DNA of 64,000 nt from Paracoccaceae bacterium (GTDB lineage: Bacteria > Pseudomonadota > Alphaproteobacteria > Rhodobacterales > Rhodobacteraceae). This document shows positions 56,401 to 63,224 of the stretch, piece by piece (position 1 is the stretch's first letter; the number at the start of each line of letters is the position of its first letter). The notes below the pieces were generated by a model. It was not told where the DNA came from, made no database searches, and saw only the letters and a program-made list of their open reading frames with translations. The stretch covers positions 1 to 64,000 of the forward strand of contig JAFIEO010000032.1 of NCBI GenBank assembly GCA_020832445.1, written 5' to 3'. Position numbers and translations under genes: made by a program.

Positions 56401-56782
56401 CGAAGTGCGCGGCGTTTTGTCCGCGCCAGCGCTTGCACCTATCTTCGGGCCGGACAGTCTGGCCGAAGTGGAAATAACCGCCACAGTGTTCGACAGGCCG
56501 CTTGCGGGCATCATTGACCGGTTGATTGTCACCGAACACGACGTGCAGGCCATTGACTATAAATCGAACGCGGTTGTCCCGCCTTCCGCCGCAGATGTGC
56601 CCGAGGGGTTGTTGCGTCAGATGGGGGCCTATGCCCACGCCCTGCAACAGATTTTTCCGGGCCGGACGATACGCACAGGGCTGTTGTGGACAGCCTCTGC
56701 GCAGCTGATGTGGTTGCCCGCCGACATGGTTGCCGCCGCACTGGGCAGGGCAGCGCTTGAAACCCCGCGCGCGGAGGCATAA
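53414..56782 (+). CDS. addA: Double-strand break repair helicase AddA
   Basis: The 1122-residue UvrD-type helicase-nuclease has Walker A ANAGSGKTK (residues 24-32), LTYTKAAASEM, DEAQDTSPGQW, VGDKKQSIYSFQGA, TVHGAKGLEAPVVI and VAMTRAESWL, then the C-terminal nuclease motif AIDYKSN. All motor and nuclease signatures look intact. It forms AddAB with the preceding gene. Confidence 0.96.
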   Translation: MSFDDATLSQNRASDPAASTWLSANAGSGKTKVLTDRVARLLLRGVSPQRILCLTYTKAAASEMQNRLFNLLGKWAMLPDQSLSAELHKIGEVAASPDSLAQARRLFARAIEAPGGLKIQTIHSFCASLLRRFPLEAGLSPAFSEMDDRSAHALRAEVLDRLADTARHRDVFADLAAAFTGAEIDTLLMEICANAPAFTGDVPESALRDAFELPAGYDTAALCRDVFLGAEGDLMARLLPALDAGTVTDQKAADKLRALDFGTDDVALLPVLESVMLTGSGAKEPFTAKIGSFPTKGTRAALGALVDPLNDLMARVEAARVRRIALACTSRSLALHRFARAFLPSYAQAKAARGWLDFDDLITRTGQLLTDPSVAQWVLFKLDGGVDHILVDEAQDTSPGQWRVIEQLAQEFTAGLGARDGSRTLFVVGDKKQSIYSFQGADLQVFDRMQAQFRDRLAAVDVRLNEALLAHSFRSSDAVLRSVDQTFRPPHDQGLGGVPDHIAFFDRMPGRVDLWPVVEKPDKPKDPEWFQPVDIMAEEHHTRQLARTIAAELRRMIDTRTPIPVRGGARPMTEGDVLILVRRRGPLFHEIISACKAAGLEMAGADRLRLGGEMAVRDLTALLSFLATPEDDLSLAACLRSPLFGWSEDALFRLAHGREGAFLWTCLREHGDAATLAVVDDLRAQTDFLRPFDLVERMLTRHDGRRRLLARLGPEAEDGIDAFLSQALAYEQLETPSLTGFLCWLEHGDVQIKRELDSAGARLRVMTVHGAKGLEAPVVILPDTADAAATERRQIFPVGDTVAWRGGGKGEAPPLLQSAVDRLADARAQEDARLLYVAMTRAESWLIVAGAGTTKRDTCWHNLVAQGLAHTGAVRCEMPTGQGLRHQHQDWPELADDLAAHAPAPDLAPAPDYMWQPVAMQADAPKPLSPSRLGGAKALPGDAGLDEEAAMLRGQQLHLLLEHLPLWDEADWPLRAADLLASSDAGTPADLHALLAEVRGVLSAPALAPIFGPDSLAEVEITATVFDRPLAGIIDRLIVTEHDVQAIDYKSNAVVPPSAADVPEGLLRQMGAYAHALQQIFPGRTIRTGLLWTASAQLMWLPADMVAAALGRAALETPRAEA

Positions 56783-56818
56783 CTAGGGCACAACCGAAAC
56801 CAAACTCTGGAGGGGCCG

Positions 56819-57139
56819 ATGCCCACAGTCGCCGTAACCGATGCCACATTTGACGCCGAAGTGCGCCAGTCCGATATTCCCGTCGTTGTCGATTTCTGGG
56901 CCGAATGGTGCGGCCCGTGCAAGCAGATCGGCCCGGCACTGGAAGAACTGTCGGTCGAATATGCGGGCCGCGTGAAGATTGCCAAGGTCAATGTTGACGA
57001 AAACCCCGGCACCGCCGCGCAAATGGGTATTCGCGGCATTCCGGCGCTGTTCCTGTTCAAGGATGGTCAGGTTGTGTCCAACAAGGTTGGCGCAGCACCG
57101 AAATCGGCACTGGAAAGCTGGATCAGCGGCGAAGTCTGA
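56819..57139 (+). CDS. trxA: Thioredoxin
   Basis: The 106-residue thioredoxin has the active site WCGPC (C31, C34) after VVVDFWAEW and the cis-Pro loop [11 protein letters not shown]. It is the general disulfide reductant and may feed the peroxiredoxin in this window. A ribosome site GGAGGGG precedes it. It follows addA by 36 bp, as in related genomes. Confidence 0.97.
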   Translation: MPTVAVTDATFDAEVRQSDIPVVVDFWAEWCGPCKQIGPALEELSVEYAGRVKIAKVNVDENPGTAAQMGIRGIPALFLFKDGQVVSNKVGAAPKSALESWISGEV

Positions 57140-57148
57140 TCGTATATC

Positions 57149-57179
57149 TGCAAGGGGCGCTGGATGAGTGCCCCTTGCA
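57149..57179 (+). terminator. Hairpin after trxA
   Basis: TGCAAGGGGC and GCCCCTTGCA form a perfect 10-bp stem around an 11-base loop, nine bases after the trxA stop. No T run follows. The 21-nt intergenic motif appears 36 bp later, as it does after the lpdA hairpin. Confidence 0.5.
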
Positions 57180-57215
57180 CAGCGCGTGCCTGGTCCGATG
57201 GCAGGGCTTTGGGCT

Positions 57216-57236
57216 GAGTATTTTTAGCAAGATGAA
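57216..57236 (+). repeat. 21-nt intergenic motif AGTATTT...GCAAGATGAA, copy C
   Basis: It contains GAGTATTTTTA then GCAAGATGAA and ends nine bases before the hslV start, merging with the GAGGG ribosome site. Its layout (gene end, hairpin, motif, next start) repeats that of copy B. Confidence 0.65.
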
Positions 57237-57245
57237 GAGGGCGCG

Positions 57246-57797
57246 ATGAGTGATTTTCCCGGATGGCACGGGACCACCATCATTGCGGTGCGCCGCGGCG
57301 GTGAAGTGGTGGTTGCGGGTGATGGTCAGGTGTCGCTGGGCCAGACTGTCATCAAGGGCAGTGCGCGCAAGGTGCGGCGGTTGTCGCCCGGCGGCTATCC
57401 GGTGGTTGCGGGGTTTGCCGGTTCCACGGCTGATGCCTTTACCCTTCTGGAACGGCTGGAAGCGAAACTGGAAGCCACGCCCGGACAACTGGCGCGCGCG
57501 TCCGTGGAACTGGCCAAGGACTGGCGCACCGACAAGTATTTGCAAAAGCTGGAAGCGATGCTGATTGTCACCGACGGGCGCGATCTGTTCGTGATTACCG
57601 GCGCGGGCGATGTGCTGGAGCCGGAGTATGATGTGGCCGCCATCGGGTCCGGCGGGAATTTCGCATTGGCAGCGGCGCGCGGGCTGATGGAAACCGACCT
57701 GCCCGCCGAAGATGTGGCACGCCGCGCCATGGCGATTGCCGCCGATATCTGCGTCTATACCAATGGTAACCTGACGGTGGAGAAGATCACCCCATGA
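57246..57797 (+). CDS. hslV: ATP-dependent protease HslVU, peptidase subunit
   Basis: The 183-residue proteasome-like subunit has the catalytic Thr in [10 protein letters not shown], exposed after removal of the first eight residues, and the family segments [13 protein letters not shown] and [16 protein letters not shown]. It forms the proteolytic core with HslU and overlaps its gene by ATGA. Confidence 0.96.
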   Translation: MSDFPGWHGTTIIAVRRGGEVVVAGDGQVSLGQTVIKGSARKVRRLSPGGYPVVAGFAGSTADAFTLLERLEAKLEATPGQLARASVELAKDWRTDKYLQKLEAMLIVTDGRDLFVITGAGDVLEPEYDVAAIGSGGNFALAAARGLMETDLPAEDVARRAMAIAADICVYTNGNLTVEKITP

Positions 57798-59098
57798 CCG
57801 ACCTGAGCCCGCGCGAGATTGTCAGCGAACTTGACCGTTTCATCATTGGCCAGAAGGACGCCAAGCGCGCCGTTTCGGTGGCGTTGCGCAACCGTTGGCG
57901 GCGCAAGCAGCTGGCAGCCGACCTGCGCGATGAGGTTTATCCCAAAAACATCCTGATGATCGGCCCCACTGGGGTGGGCAAAACCGAAATCAGCCGCCGT
58001 CTGGCCAAGCTGGCGCGCGCGCCCTTCATCAAGGTCGAAGCCACAAAATTTACCGAAGTGGGCTATGTCGGCCGCGATGTTGAACAGATTATCCGCGATC
58101 TGGTGGATGCGGCCATTGCCATGACGCGCGAGCACATGCGCGAAGCGGTCAAGGCCCGCGCCCACAAGGCCGCCGAGGACCGCGTGATCGAAGCGATTGC
58201 CGGCAAGGACGCGCGCGAGGGCACGCGCGAGATGTTCCGTCGCAAACTGCTTTCGGGCGAGTTGGACGACACCGAGATCGAGGTGGAACTGTCCGACACG
58301 TCAAATCCGATGGGTGCCATGTTCGACATTCCCGGCCATCCCGGTGGCCAGATGATGAATTTGGGTGATCTGTTCGGCAAGGCCATGGGCGGGCGGAAAA
58401 CCCGCAAAAAGATGACAGTGTCTGAAAGCCATGATTTGCTGATCGCGGAAGAAGCTGACAAGCTGCTGGATGACGAAGCCGTGACGCGCACTGCACTGGA
58501 CGCGGTCGAGCAGAACGGCATTGTCTTTCTGGATGAAATTGACAAGGTCTGCGCCCGCGCCGATATGCGGGGCGGCGATGTCAGCCGCGAAGGCGTGCAG
58601 CGCGATTTGCTGCCGTTGATCGAGGGGACGACGGTGTCCACCAAACACGGGCCGGTCAAGACCGATCACATCCTGTTCATTGCCTCTGGGGCGTTTCATA
58701 TTGCCAAACCGTCTGACCTGTTGCCGGAATTGCAGGGGCGCTTGCCCATTCGGGTGGAATTGCGCGCGCTGACCGAACAGGATTTCGTGCGCATTCTGAC
58801 CGAAACAGACAACGCCCTGACACGCCAATACACCGCCCTGATGGCCACCGAAGCGGTCGAGGTGACATTTACCGAAGACGGGATTGCAGCCCTTGCAAAG
58901 ATTGCCGCTGATGTGAACCATTCGATTGAAAATATAGGCGCGCGCAGACTTTACACCGTGATGGAACGCGTGTTCGAGGAATTGTCCTTTCATGCTCCCG
59001 ACAGGGCAGGGCAGCGCGTAACGGTTGATGCCGCCTTTGTTGAAACCAATATCGGTGATCTGGCCCGTTCCGCCGACCTGAGCCGCTATGTTTTATGA
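57794..59098 (+). CDS. hslU: ATP-dependent protease HslVU, ATPase subunit
   Basis: The 434-residue AAA+ unfoldase has Walker [10 protein letters not shown] (57-65), Walker [11 protein letters not shown], the pore motif GYVGRDVE and the C-terminal tail that docks into HslV (DLSRYVL). The I domain lies between about residues 110 and 240. It feeds unfolded proteins to HslV. Confidence 0.97.
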   Translation: MTDLSPREIVSELDRFIIGQKDAKRAVSVALRNRWRRKQLAADLRDEVYPKNILMIGPTGVGKTEISRRLAKLARAPFIKVEATKFTEVGYVGRDVEQIIRDLVDAAIAMTREHMREAVKARAHKAAEDRVIEAIAGKDAREGTREMFRRKLLSGELDDTEIEVELSDTSNPMGAMFDIPGHPGGQMMNLGDLFGKAMGGRKTRKKMTVSESHDLLIAEEADKLLDDEAVTRTALDAVEQNGIVFLDEIDKVCARADMRGGDVSREGVQRDLLPLIEGTTVSTKHGPVKTDHILFIASGAFHIAKPSDLLPELQGRLPIRVELRALTEQDFVRILTETDNALTRQYTALMATEAVEVTFTEDGIAALAKIAADVNHSIENIGARRLYTVMERVFEELSFHAPDRAGQRVTVDAAFVETNIGDLARSADLSRYVL

Positions 59099-59194
59099 CA
59101 GTTGCGCATGGCCACTGGACGGAACGGCAAGTTATCTTATATATCTGGTCAGGTATTGCGGCTAATCACCGCCAGTCAGGAAGGCGAGGGGCGT

Positions 59195-59551
59195 ATGAGC
59201 ACGGAACAAAATCAAGGCGATCTGCTGATCAAACCCTCCAGCACCGAACACGCGCTGTATGATGCCGCCGTGGAAGCCTGCAAAACGGTCTATGACCCGG
59301 AAATACCGGTCAATATTTTTGACCTTGGGCTGATCTATACCATCACCATTTCCGATGCGGGCGAAGTTGATGTCATCATGACACTGACGGCGCCGGGCTG
59401 TCCGGTCGCAGGCGAAATGCCGGGCTGGGTTCAGGATGCCATCAGTGCCGTGCCGGGGGTGCAATCGGTCAATGTGGAAATGACGTTTGATCCCCAATGG
59501 GGCATGGACATGATGTCGGACGAGGCGCGTCTGGAGCTGGGGTTCATGTAA
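59195..59551 (+). CDS. DUF59/MIP18 Fe-S assembly protein (SufT/PaaD-like)
   Basis: The 118-residue protein has DPEIPVNIFDLGLIY and the conserved Cys69 in TLTAPGCPVAGEMP, the MIP18 signature. Such proteins assist Fe-S cluster maturation. The ATG with GAGGGG upstream is chosen. Its stop shares a base with the start of the acetyltransferase gene (TAATG), and an IscA-type gene follows that. Confidence 0.9.
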   Translation: MSTEQNQGDLLIKPSSTEHALYDAAVEACKTVYDPEIPVNIFDLGLIYTITISDAGEVDVIMTLTAPGCPVAGEMPGWVQDAISAVPGVQSVNVEMTFDPQWGMDMMSDEARLELGFM

Positions 59552-60120
59552 TGGATGCGGCCTTGTCTGAACGTGACAAGATGCTGTCGGGTGCCCCCTA
59601 TGACCCCGGCTGCCCCGAACTGAAGGCCCTGCGCCAGCGCGCGCAATCCCTGATGCGCGATTACAACCAGACAATTATGGGCGATGCGGCGCGCGAGGGG
59701 TTGTTGACGGACCTTTTGGGGGCCTGGAACAAGGCTGTCATCCGGCCGCCCTTTCACGTCGATTACGGTGTGAATATCCATTTCGCGCCGGGGTGTTTTG
59801 TCAATTTCAACTGCGTCATTCTGGATGTTTGCGCAGTGCATATCGGCGCGCGCACCCAGATTGGGCCGAATGTGCAGATCCTGACCGCAGATCACCCGCG
59901 CGATGCCCGCGCGCGCGCCGACGGCGACGAATGGGGGCGGCCCATAACCATAGGCGCCGATGTCTGGATCGGCGGCGGCGCAATCATCTTGCCCGGCGTT
60001 TGCGTGGGTGACGGCGCGATCATAGGCGCTGGCGCGGTGGTCACACGCGATGTCGCTGCGGGCGTGACGGTTGCGGGCAATCCGGCCCGTGCCCTGACTC
60101 GCCCACAAACCCAAGGATAA
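59551..60120 (+). CDS. Sugar O-acetyltransferase (maltose acetyltransferase type)
   Basis: The 189-residue left-handed beta-helix enzyme transfers acetyl groups from acetyl-CoA to sugars. It has an N-terminal helical part (MLSGAPYDPGCPEL), the catalytic His in TADHP, and hexapeptide repeats ending IGAGAVVTRDVAAGVTVAGN without its edges. It is set between two Fe-S assembly genes in what looks like one operon, although nothing links its chemistry to them. Confidence 0.9.
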   Translation: MDAALSERDKMLSGAPYDPGCPELKALRQRAQSLMRDYNQTIMGDAAREGLLTDLLGAWNKAVIRPPFHVDYGVNIHFAPGCFVNFNCVILDVCAVHIGARTQIGPNVQILTADHPRDARARADGDEWGRPITIGADVWIGGGAIILPGVCVGDGAIIGAGAVVTRDVAAGVTVAGNPARALTRPQTQG

Positions 60121-60126
60121 GAACTG

Positions 60127-60516
60127 ATGTTTGCAATGCCCGGAAAACCCCCTGTCACCCTGACGCCAGCGGCGGTGCGCCAGATCCTTCGTCTGATGGA
60201 CCGCGAAGGCGCCAAAGGGCTGCGCGTGGGTGTCAAGAAAGGCGGCTGCGCGGGGATGGAATACACCATGGAAGCCGCACAGGACGTGCAGGACAATGAA
60301 GAGTTGATCGAACAGGATGGCGCCTGCGTGATCATTGCGCCTATGGCCCAGATGTTCCTGTTCGGCACCGAAATCGATTATGAAACCAGCCTGATCGAAA
60401 GCACATTCCGGTTTCGTAACCCCAATGTGACCGATGCCTGCGGGTGCGGGGAATCGATCAAGTTTGATGATGTCGATACATTGACCGAACGGATGAATTC
60501 GGCCCGCAGCGGCTGA
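60127..60516 (+). CDS. HesB/IscA family iron-sulfur carrier
   Basis: The 129-residue A-type carrier has the three cluster-binding cysteines: C41 in KKGGCAGMEY, and C105 and C107 in DACGCGES. The N terminus is a few residues longer than IscA. It passes Fe-S clusters to targets and is in one transcription unit with the DUF59 gene. Confidence 0.92.
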   Translation: MFAMPGKPPVTLTPAAVRQILRLMDREGAKGLRVGVKKGGCAGMEYTMEAAQDVQDNEELIEQDGACVIIAPMAQMFLFGTEIDYETSLIESTFRFRNPNVTDACGCGESIKFDDVDTLTERMNSARSG

Positions 60517-60570
60517 TTGCATCATGTGCCGATAGCCGCTATCCCTGATGAAAACACGGAAGGGATGTGC

Positions 60571-61305
60571 ATGACTGCTCCGCGGAAACTGGCTGCCGGC
60601 AACTGGAAAATGAACGGGCTGCGTGCTGATCTGCATGAAGCCAGAAAACTGGCGGCAGAATTCCCGTCCCCTTCGGCAGATATAGTCTTATGCCCCCCGG
60701 CCACGCTGATCGGGGCCATGGCGGCGGCCTTGGTGGGCAGTTCCGTGCGTGTGGGCGGGCAGGATTGCCATTTCAATTCCAGCGGTGCGCATACGGGCGA
60801 TATTTCCGCAGGCATGCTTGCGGATGCGGGCGCGCATCATGTGATCCTTGGCCATTCGGAACGGCGCGCGGACCATGGCGAGGCATCTGTGATGGTTGCG
60901 CAAAAGGCGCGTGCCGCACATGCGGCAGGGTTGACGGCGATTATCTGCATTGGCGAAACAGAGGCAGAGCGTGATTCCGGCCAGACCCTTGAGGTGGTGC
61001 TTGATCAAATGAAGCAATCCATGCCGGACAGCGCATCGGCTGCGAATACTGTGATTGCCTATGAACCGGTCTGGGCCATTGGCACGGGCCGCACGCCCAC
61101 GCTTGATCAGGTTGCGCAGGTTCATGACGCGCTGCGCGCGAACCTGCCGGATGCGGGAATTTCCCTGCTATATGGCGGGTCTGTCAAGCCCGCGAATGCT
61201 GCGGAAATATTCGCGATCAAGAATGTAGATGGTGCCTTGGTCGGTGGCGCATCGCTAAAGGCAGAGGACTTTGGCGCGATTGTTGCGGCCTTGAATATGG
61301 CTTGA
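60571..61305 (+). CDS. tpiA: Triosephosphate isomerase
   Basis: The 244-residue TIM barrel interconverts dihydroxyacetone phosphate and glyceraldehyde 3-phosphate. N11 and K13 in AAGNWKMNG, the catalytic His in VILGHSERR, the catalytic Glu in [11 protein letters not shown] and the phosphate loop LLYGGSV are present. The ATG after GGAAGGG is used. Confidence 0.97.
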   Translation: MTAPRKLAAGNWKMNGLRADLHEARKLAAEFPSPSADIVLCPPATLIGAMAAALVGSSVRVGGQDCHFNSSGAHTGDISAGMLADAGAHHVILGHSERRADHGEASVMVAQKARAAHAAGLTAIICIGETEAERDSGQTLEVVLDQMKQSMPDSASAANTVIAYEPVWAIGTGRTPTLDQVAQVHDALRANLPDAGISLLYGGSVKPANAAEIFAIKNVDGALVGGASLKAEDFGAIVAALNMA

Positions 61306-61309
61306 GGGT

Positions 61310-61576
61310 TTGGTGCAAACTGGGGTCAGTTCACCACTTGCCAATACAGCTCTATATGCTTTCGGTCGCGATTTTCTTGCCCGCCCTGTGCGTAGATATT
61401 ATGCTCCCGCAAATAGGCAGCATAGAAATCCGGCTCCGGCGCTTGCAGTTGTTCTGGCGCGTGTTGCTAAGAAGCAGGAACTGGCTCTCTCAATCGTTAA
61501 CACGCATTATCAAAAGGTTAGAGCATGTTGCTCAAAAGTGGGAACCGGGTTTGAGCTTCTCGAACATGCGAAATAA
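61310..61576 (+). CDS. Possible 88-residue ORF after tpiA, ending in a repeat
   Basis: This frame opens four bases after the tpiA stop, with GAGGG ahead of TTG or GTG start codons. The first 70 or so codons look protein-like and basic (ALYAFGRDFLARPVRRYYAP). The last 18 codons are read from a palindromic repeat. I recognise no family. It may be a real small gene whose end was replaced by the repeat, or a relic. Confidence 0.35.
   Translation: MVQTGVSSPLANTALYAFGRDFLARPVRRYYAPANRQHRNPAPALAVVLARVAKKQELALSIVNTHYQKVRACCSKVGTGFELLEHAK
61519..61569. repeat. Interspersed palindromic element 1
   Basis: Outer arms GCATGTT (61523-61529) and AACATGC (61563-61569), inner arms GCTCAAA (61530-61536) and TTTGAGC (61550-61556), and the loop core AGTGGGAACCGGG form a bulged hairpin. 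The core is very like the AAAAGTGGGAACCGG palindrome common in intergenic DNA of Rhizobiales, as I remember it. A second element follows. Confidence 0.6.
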
Positions 61577-61582
61577 ATAAGT

Positions 61583-61624
61583 TAGAGCATGTCTCGTGAA
61601 TGCGAATGAACGTGGTATGCTCTA
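61583..61624. repeat. Interspersed palindromic element 2
   Basis: TAGAGCAT and ATGCTCTA are perfect 8-bp arms, extended by wobble pairs and CGT/ACG around GAATGCGAATGA. It starts with the same AGAGCATGT head as element 1, so the two may share an origin. It lies 31 bp past the stop of the Hint-fold gene on the other strand. Confidence 0.6.
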
Positions 61625-61654
61625 GATTGCGGCGCGCAAGTGCAGAAGATTGCG

Positions 61655-62155
61655 CTAGGCACTGGCCAGCGCATGGATGCCGTTTGCCTGGATGACTGTG
61701 GGCCTGTCGAAGTAAAGTGTGCATAGCTGTATTTCGGACACCGCACCCTTGCGGATGTGGACGCCATCCACAAGCGCATCAGCGCTGCTCAACACAGGTT
61801 TTCCAAAAAGGACGTGGCTGCGCCAATCCTGTATGGCCAGCTTTTGGCCCCGCGCCACAATTAGGTCATGGCGTAACTCAACTGGTGGCATGCCAAGTCC
61901 CAGCGCCGATGGTTCTACCCGGACCACGTCATCCTTGTGCACTGTGACCCTCCGAATGGACCTGATTTCAACAATCTGGTCATCGACGTCCAGCAGCAAA
62001 TCCCCGGCAAAAAGTGTTTCGATGCGGCGCGGACCGGCAATTGTGCGAATATAGGTGCCCGCAGCGAACCCGGACGGCGCAATCTTGTTGCGCAAATGTG
62101 TGTTTTTCGGCTTTCGGCGCAATGCCGGTGGCAATGTAACTGTGTTTTCAAACAT
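61655..62155 (-). CDS. Hint-fold protein without the catalytic cysteine
   Basis: The 166-residue protein aligns with Hint_2 domains of Rhodobacterales. The N-terminal block is GFAAGTYIRTIAGPRRIETL, where relatives have a CF.PGT start, so the nucleophile Cys is Gly29 here. The middle VRVEPSALGLGMPPVELRHD and the end YFDRPTVIQANGIHALAS match the usual SPQH-like and ANG...S parts. Self-splicing or cleavage is therefore unlikely. The ribosome site AGGAG is good. It lies beside chemotaxis genes; its function is unknown. Confidence 0.7.
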   Translation of the reverse strand: MFENTVTLPPALRRKPKNTHLRNKIAPSGFAAGTYIRTIAGPRRIETLFAGDLLLDVDDQIVEIRSIRRVTVHKDDVVRVEPSALGLGMPPVELRHDLIVARGQKLAIQDWRSHVLFGKPVLSSADALVDGVHIRKGAVSEIQLCTLYFDRPTVIQANGIHALASA

Positions 62156-62413
62156 TTTCGAATCTCCTGCGATTATGATGCCGGAAATATGTAACGACAA
62201 GGTTAACACCTGCACATCTGACAAATGTTTCCATATTGAGGACAATCTGCGGGAACTATGGCAAGAGTTTGTTCAAACCGCGGAAAGGATATGACCAGCA
62301 CTGTGCCTCTGCCGCGCAGTTGCGCGCCAGATACACTCGGTGACATGGAATATCTGTATAATGCTTTACGCGAACGCCCCCTTTCAACCTGTCCAGACGC
62401 TGCTCCGGCCGGC

Positions 62414-62815
62414 TTATCCGGCCCAAAGCTCAGTCGAATCATGCGCTTTCGTCGATGCGTCTGATGCCGCCTCGTTGCGAAGCCTGCGCGATTGTTCCTT
62501 CATCAACACCTTCGCGGCAGCTTGTGCCGGACAGCATGTTCCGTGCTCGTCAACCGTTGTGGCCAAGGCACCCAGAAATACTGCCAGCCCTTCCAGCCCT
62601 TGCCGTATCAGATCTGCATTTTGTAATTTCTGGGCCTCTGCGGGGTGCGACCGGCCAAGCGCTGCCGCTATGCTGGCATCAAGATGTTCTGCGTGCCTTG
62701 ACAGAAATATCGCCTCGTCCGCTGCGCGCGACAGCCCTTCTGCAATAGGCACGCGTGTCGTTTCAGGCGATCTGTGCGCCCCTGATGATGTCGGACAGGT
62801 TTGTGTCTGTATCAT
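62414..62815 (-). CDS. Small helical protein in the chemotaxis cluster
   Basis: The 133-residue protein is mostly helical and Ala-rich (AIFLSRHAEHLDASIAAALG, LEGLAVFLGALATTVDEHGT) with no domain I can name. It starts on the ATGA overlap with the CheY-type gene, so it is made in step with it. A regulator or phosphatase-like partner of CheY is possible but unsupported by motifs. Confidence 0.65.
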   Translation of the reverse strand: MIQTQTCPTSSGAHRSPETTRVPIAEGLSRAADEAIFLSRHAEHLDASIAAALGRSHPAEAQKLQNADLIRQGLEGLAVFLGALATTVDEHGTCCPAQAAAKVLMKEQSRRLRNEAASDASTKAHDSTELWAG

Positions 62816-63201
62816 TGCAGCTTGCCTGTCACGGATTCAATGCAGCGCAACAGTGCCTCTTTGGTGAAGGGTTTTGTCAGGAAATTGTTCATTCCCGCGC
62901 GCTGGCCGCGCTCCAACAGGGCGCGGTCTGCTTTGCCAGTGATCAGAATGAAACCCATCCGGTGGGTCTGTTTATTGGACCTTAGCGCCTCGAGCAGGCT
63001 GATGCCGTCCATTCCCGGCATGTTGTAGTCGGAAATGACAAGGTGAACCGGCGCGGCCACCAATCGTCTGAGGGCGCTTTCGCCATTTGCCTCGTATTGC
63101 ACATTCGATATCCCGGCCCAGTCAAGCGCTTGTTCAATAAGGCCGCGACTGACCGACATATCATCTACAACCATGACATGAAGCTGAGATTTGAGCAGCA
63201 T
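62812..63201 (-). CDS. cheY: CheY-like single-domain response regulator
   Basis: The 129-residue receiver has D13-D14, phospho-acceptor D58 in ISDYNMPGMDG, the Thr in LITGKAD and Lys in LTKPF, with nothing attached. It should relay chemoreceptor signals to the motor or tune the kinase. It lies between cheR and the 133-residue gene. Confidence 0.9.
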   Translation of the reverse strand: MLLKSQLHVMVVDDMSVSRGLIEQALDWAGISNVQYEANGESALRRLVAAPVHLVISDYNMPGMDGISLLEALRSNKQTHRMGFILITGKADRALLERGQRAGMNNFLTKPFTKEALLRCIESVTGKLQ

Positions 63202-63224
63202 AGATGTATCCTTCGTGAAAGAGG

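Noticed and set aside
62258-62464. 68-codon plus-strand frame (MTSTVPLPRSC region)
   Set aside because: It overlaps the 133-residue gene in antisense, and the apparent ribosome site is weak; coding is not supported.
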